From contig JWZX01001665.1 in the NCBI GenBank assembly GCA_001275005.1, forward strand, positions 1 to 18,704: a stretch of 18,704 nt of DNA, written 5' to 3'. Under the pieces are notes generated by a model. It did no database searches, was not told the DNA's origin, and worked only from the letters and a program-made list of their open reading frames with translations. Within the stretch, counting starts at the first letter, position 1. Every line of letters begins with the position of its first letter. Both the position numbers and the translations under genes were made by a program. This DNA comes from Chrysochromulina tobinii (taxonomy: Eukaryota; Haptophyta; Prymnesiales; Chrysochromulinaceae). Positions 16,064-18,704 of this stretch are shown here, one piece after another.

Positions 16064-16235
16064 AGCTGGCGTCTGAGGTTCGATGCATGCGTGCTAGCCG
16101 AAAACTTGACCAAACTTGATCGAAATATTTCGAGGCTGTCTGGTGTTCGGTGCATCTGCGTGACGTGGAATCGCGTGTTTTGCACAAGTCTGCATGCGAG
16201 GAAACTTGAAATGAAATCGGACGTTACGAACGCAA
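16064..16235. promoter_or_regulatory. Divergent promoter region, 172 bp
   Basis: This gap separates the start codons of the minus-strand M1AP-like gene and the plus-strand EF-hand gene and is clearly AT-richer than the coding DNA around it. It holds a perfect 14-bp palindrome, TCGAAATATTTCGA (16120-16133), and three copies of AAACTTGA (about 16103, 16112 and 16203). These are candidate shared control sites; no recognised factor is assigned. Confidence 0.55.
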
Positions 16236-18704
16236 ATGCAAGGTCCAAAGGCGGACGACGTTGCCAATGGCGACGAGGAGGAGCGCTTCGAGACGGGAGT
16301 TCGGCGCAGTGCGCTCGACTTTGTCCAGCACGACAAGAACGCAGACAAAATGCTCGACTACGACGAGTACTGCGCACTCGTGCGCGAGCGTGAGGAAGCT
16401 CGAGGCGGCCACACAGACGAGGAGCTGCGCCTCCGTTTCGACGACCTCGACGAAGGCAAGACGGGCCGCGTGAGCTTACACTCGTACATCCGTGCCTCGC
16501 TTCGGGAGGCTCTCAGCCGCTCGGCCACTCGCGTCATCGACCTCTTCCGATTGTGGGACGAGGACGGCTCCGGCACAATCGAGCGCAAAGAATTCCGGCG
16601 CGCGATCCGCGCTCTCGGCTTCGACTTCTTTGCGAACAACGCCGAGATCGACCTGGTGTTTGACGACTTCGACATCGACGGCTCAGGCAAGCTCGAGTAC
16701 AAGGAGCTCAACACCATGCTGCGCCAGGGGCAGTCCGTGCGGCTCGCGGACGAGCTGCTCAACGGAGCGGCAGGAGCGATCGTCAAGGAGTCGAAGAATG
16801 TGCACAGGCTGCGTAAGCATCGCAGCCGTGCCGTGCGCAGCGTGCTCCCATCGACGGTCATCCTCCACGCGGACGGCAGCCGGAGCGTCGTCGAGCAGCT
16901 CAGGGACATTGTCAAGGACAACTGGATACGCGTCATCGATCTGTTTCGGTCTTGGGACGAAGATGGCGATGGGCTCATCGACCGGGGCGAGTTTCGGAAA
17001 GCGATCGCGGCGCTTGGGTTCGAGGCGTCACGCGAGCACATCGATGCCGTCTTCGCGCCCTTTGACATCGACGGCAGTGGCAAGATTGAGTACAGCGAGC
17101 TCAGAGCTCTCCTTCATCGGGCAGACCCCTCTCTCGACGCCTCCTTCCGTCCGGGAGCTGCCGGCGAGATTGAGCTGAGTGCGAGGCGCGAGCGCACCGG
17201 CCCGAGCGCGCCGCTGAGCACGACGACGCCAACTCGAGCGCGCTCGTCGTTCTCGAAAGAGCCTAGCTCGCCTATTCATAGCTCGCCTATTCATAGCCCG
17301 CCTATTCATAGCTCGCCTATTCATAGCTCGCCGCGAAAGCAGCAGTCGAGCTCGCCGCGGGTTGCGTCACTCTCGAAGCAGCCCAGCCCGCCACGCCTGC
17401 CCGCCATCCCCACCGACGGCGCCTTCGGGTACGGAGAGCGGATGGTCACCGAAAGGGAGATGCGCATGCGACGGACCAAGCTGAGTACCAAGCTGACTGT
17501 GGCACTACCCTCGCCGGCACACACCACGCCGCGGAGGTCGGCTGTGGCGCGGCCCACGCCTCGAGGAGCCACGCCGCAGCGGTGGCCGATTGGGGATGCA
17601 ATTAGGGATGCAATTGGGAAGCCAATTGGGGATGGTGACAACGACGATGAGGAGGGGTGTGGCGAGCCTGAGAGCAATGAAGACCTCGCCGTGGAGACGG
17701 CGGAGGGTGCCTGGGAAGCTCTTGTGGTTACGCTTCGCTCGAAGCTTGACGGTGTGCTCGTAGGCGGCGGCGACGGCGGCGAGCAGCTCCACCGCGACTT
17801 GCGGGGTCGGGTGGCTATCACCCCTCCGTCTGCTTCTCTCGCTGCGGCTCAAGTGGCTGGTGGAGCTACGTCGTCGTCACCAGGTCAGTCGCCAGGCGGC
17901 GTGCGAGAGGTCGCTCTCAAGCCGCGCTACCACTTATCAGAGCACGGCCAGCAGCGCGTCGCCGCTGCCACGGCCATCCAAGCCCAAGCCCGAGGCCGCT
18001 TCGCCCGCACCAGCGGCCGAACGGGCGCACGCGAGTGGCTCTTCGGACAAAGTTTCCGGCGCGTCGTCTGCCTCGAACCGAGCGCCGTATTGGGCGCATC
18101 CGCGGCCATCAGCGGCCATCCCACGAGCGCCGTATTGGGCGCTTCAGCGGCCGCGCCGGTATCGGCGCCGAAGCCCAACGGAGGGAACGCGCTCAGCACG
18201 GCGCTCGTGGGCTCTCGTGACCCAATTCCAACGCCCAATACGGCGCCCACGAGAGTCCCCGAGATGGGCGCCGAGATGGGCGGTACTGTCCACGAGACCG
18301 GAGCAAGCGGTGGCGAGGGCAGCGGTCTTGGCGCCCATCTCGGCGCCACCACCTGCGGCGCCACCACCTGCGGCGCCACCACCTGCGGCACCACCAGTCG
18401 CTCAGGTGGTGCCAGCGAGGCCGCCACGGCTGTGGAGGCGGGTGTGGAGGCCACATCCAAGGCTACATCACGAGGGCATGAGACTGCATGCACTGTCCAT
18501 GTGCGCCGTCACGAGCGGCTTGAGCTCGTGGGCGCATCGGGCCACGGGAGGTTGCTGCTGGACGCGCACGACATGCACGGCCGTTGTGTGGTCGCTCAGA
18601 GCTGCGTCTACGACTCGTCGTTGCAGTCGATTCCGGGATGGGGGCAGCAACCACAATTGGGTGCACAGCTGGGCCAGCCGCGAGGGGGGGGCAATGCACG
18701 AGGG
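16236..18704 (+). CDS. Multi-EF-hand calcium-binding protein with an IQ motif (3' partial)
   Basis: Open for 823 codons from ATG 16236 (upstream in-frame TGA at 16212) to the window end without a stop. Six EF-hand loops are visible: residues 33-44 (DKNADKMLDYDE), 72-83 (degenerate, Ser at position 12), 108-119 (DEDGSGTIERKE), 146-157 (DIDGSGKLEYKE), 241-252 (DEDGDGLIDRGE) and 277-288 (DIDGSGKIEYSE). Loops 3-4 and 5-6 are copies of one paired module (RVIDLFR-WDEDG ... FDIDGSGK-EY-EL). From about residue 300 the protein is low complexity: SSPIH repeats, DAI/PIGDG words, Gly/Ala/Thr stretches. An IQ motif (IQAQARGRFAR, residues 581-591) fits calmodulin binding. The role is probably calcium sensing or scaffolding; I recognise no specific ortholog. 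The end of the gene is not in the window. Confidence 0.85.
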   Translation, partial: MQGPKADDVANGDEEERFETGVRRSALDFVQHDKNADKMLDYDEYCALVREREEARGGHTDEELRLRFDDLDEGKTGRVSLHSYIRASLREALSRSATRVIDLFRLWDEDGSGTIERKEFRRAIRALGFDFFANNAEIDLVFDDFDIDGSGKLEYKELNTMLRQGQSVRLADELLNGAAGAIVKESKNVHRLRKHRSRAVRSVLPSTVILHADGSRSVVEQLRDIVKDNWIRVIDLFRSWDEDGDGLIDRGEFRKAIAALGFEASREHIDAVFAPFDIDGSGKIEYSELRALLHRADPSLDASFRPGAAGEIELSARRERTGPSAPLSTTTPTRARSSFSKEPSSPIHSSPIHSPPIHSSPIHSSPRKQQSSSPRVASLSKQPSPPRLPAIPTDGAFGYGERMVTEREMRMRRTKLSTKLTVALPSPAHTTPRRSAVARPTPRGATPQRWPIGDAIRDAIGKPIGDGDNDDEEGCGEPESNEDLAVETAEGAWEALVVTLRSKLDGVLVGGGDGGEQLHRDLRGRVAITPPSASLAAAQVAGGATSSSPGQSPGGVREVALKPRYHLSEHGQQRVAAATAIQAQARGRFARTSGRTGAREWLFGQSFRRVVCLEPSAVLGASAAISGHPTSAVLGASAAAPVSAPKPNGGNALSTALVGSRDPIPTPNTAPTRVPEMGAEMGGTVHETGASGGEGSGLGAHLGATTCGATTCGATTCGTTSRSGGASEAATAVEAGVEATSKATSRGHETACTVHVRRHERLELVGASGHGRLLLDAHDMHGRCVVAQSCVYDSSLQSIPGWGQQPQLGAQLGQPRGGGNARG
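17265..17332 (+). repeat. 15-bp tandem repeat coding SSPIH
   Basis: Four units of AGCTCGCCTATTCAT (third unit with AGCCCG) start at 17265, 17280, 17295 and 17310, followed by a partial unit. They keep the EF-hand reading frame and give SSPIH/SPPIH four times, a Ser-Pro-rich linker that could be a phosphorylation target. Confidence 0.85.
18092..18386 (+). repeat. Cluster of short GC-rich direct and inverted repeats in the EF-hand gene tail
   Basis: GAGCGCCGTATTGGGCGC occurs twice (about 18090 and 18125), with an inverted relative at about 18232 (GCCCAATACGGCGCC). GGCGCCGAGATGGGCG at 18267-18282 has an exact inverted copy at 18332-18347, which could form a 16-bp stem. A 15-bp unit, GGCGCCACCACCTGC, repeats three times at 18342-18386. 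The reading frame stays open through all of them. Confidence 0.8.

Noticed and set aside
17028-17324. Minus-strand MNRRA repeat peptide
   Set aside because: It is the antisense reading of the 15-bp SSPIH repeat within the open EF-hand frame.

Overview
This window looks like nuclear DNA of a unicellular eukaryotic alga, most likely a haptophyte or a relative with a similar genome. The reasons are very GC-rich coding DNA with short AT-richer islands between genes, a GC-AG intron, a giant IPT/TIG-repeat membrane protein with conserved CRWG and ALNGVDF motifs, and clearly eukaryotic domains (U-box, EF-hand, IQ, an M1AP-like protein). The assignment rests on gene style only and is tentative. No rRNA, tRNA, CRISPR, plasmid or phage genes were seen.

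Layout: (1) 3-10692, + strand: one giant gene, 5' end outside the window. It encodes at least about 3,520 residues: two N-terminal Ig-like-looking modules, about 25 IPT/TIG modules, Cys-rich inserts, a C-terminal membrane segment and a short basic tail ending in KDEL. The gene is broken twice. A 114-nt intron (5637-5750) made of internal direct repeats separates two blocks, and a frame change lies at a (CCG)9 run near 8385-8411. (2) 10979-13078, + strand: a Sel1-repeat protein with a Lys/Ala-rich linker and a C-terminal U-box, probably an E3 ubiquitin ligase. A ~79-bp direct repeat flanks this gene on both sides. (3) 13727-16063, - strand: a protein that I recognise as similar to animal M1AP (meiosis 1-associated protein), with a poly-Q/Pro C-terminal tail. 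(4) 16236-18704, + strand, running off the end: a protein with six EF-hand loops, then a long low-complexity tail with an IQ motif. Genes 3 and 4 are divergent and share a 172-bp promoter region; genes 2 and 3 are convergent.

The genes do not form an evident pathway; this is ordinary eukaryotic gene order. The more unusual material lies between and inside genes: an introner-like intron, short GC-rich and AATTGGG-type sequence words shared by unrelated genes, the flanking direct repeats, and a hairpin that holds the start codon of the Sel1/U-box gene in its loop. All family calls come from reading the translations; no search was run.
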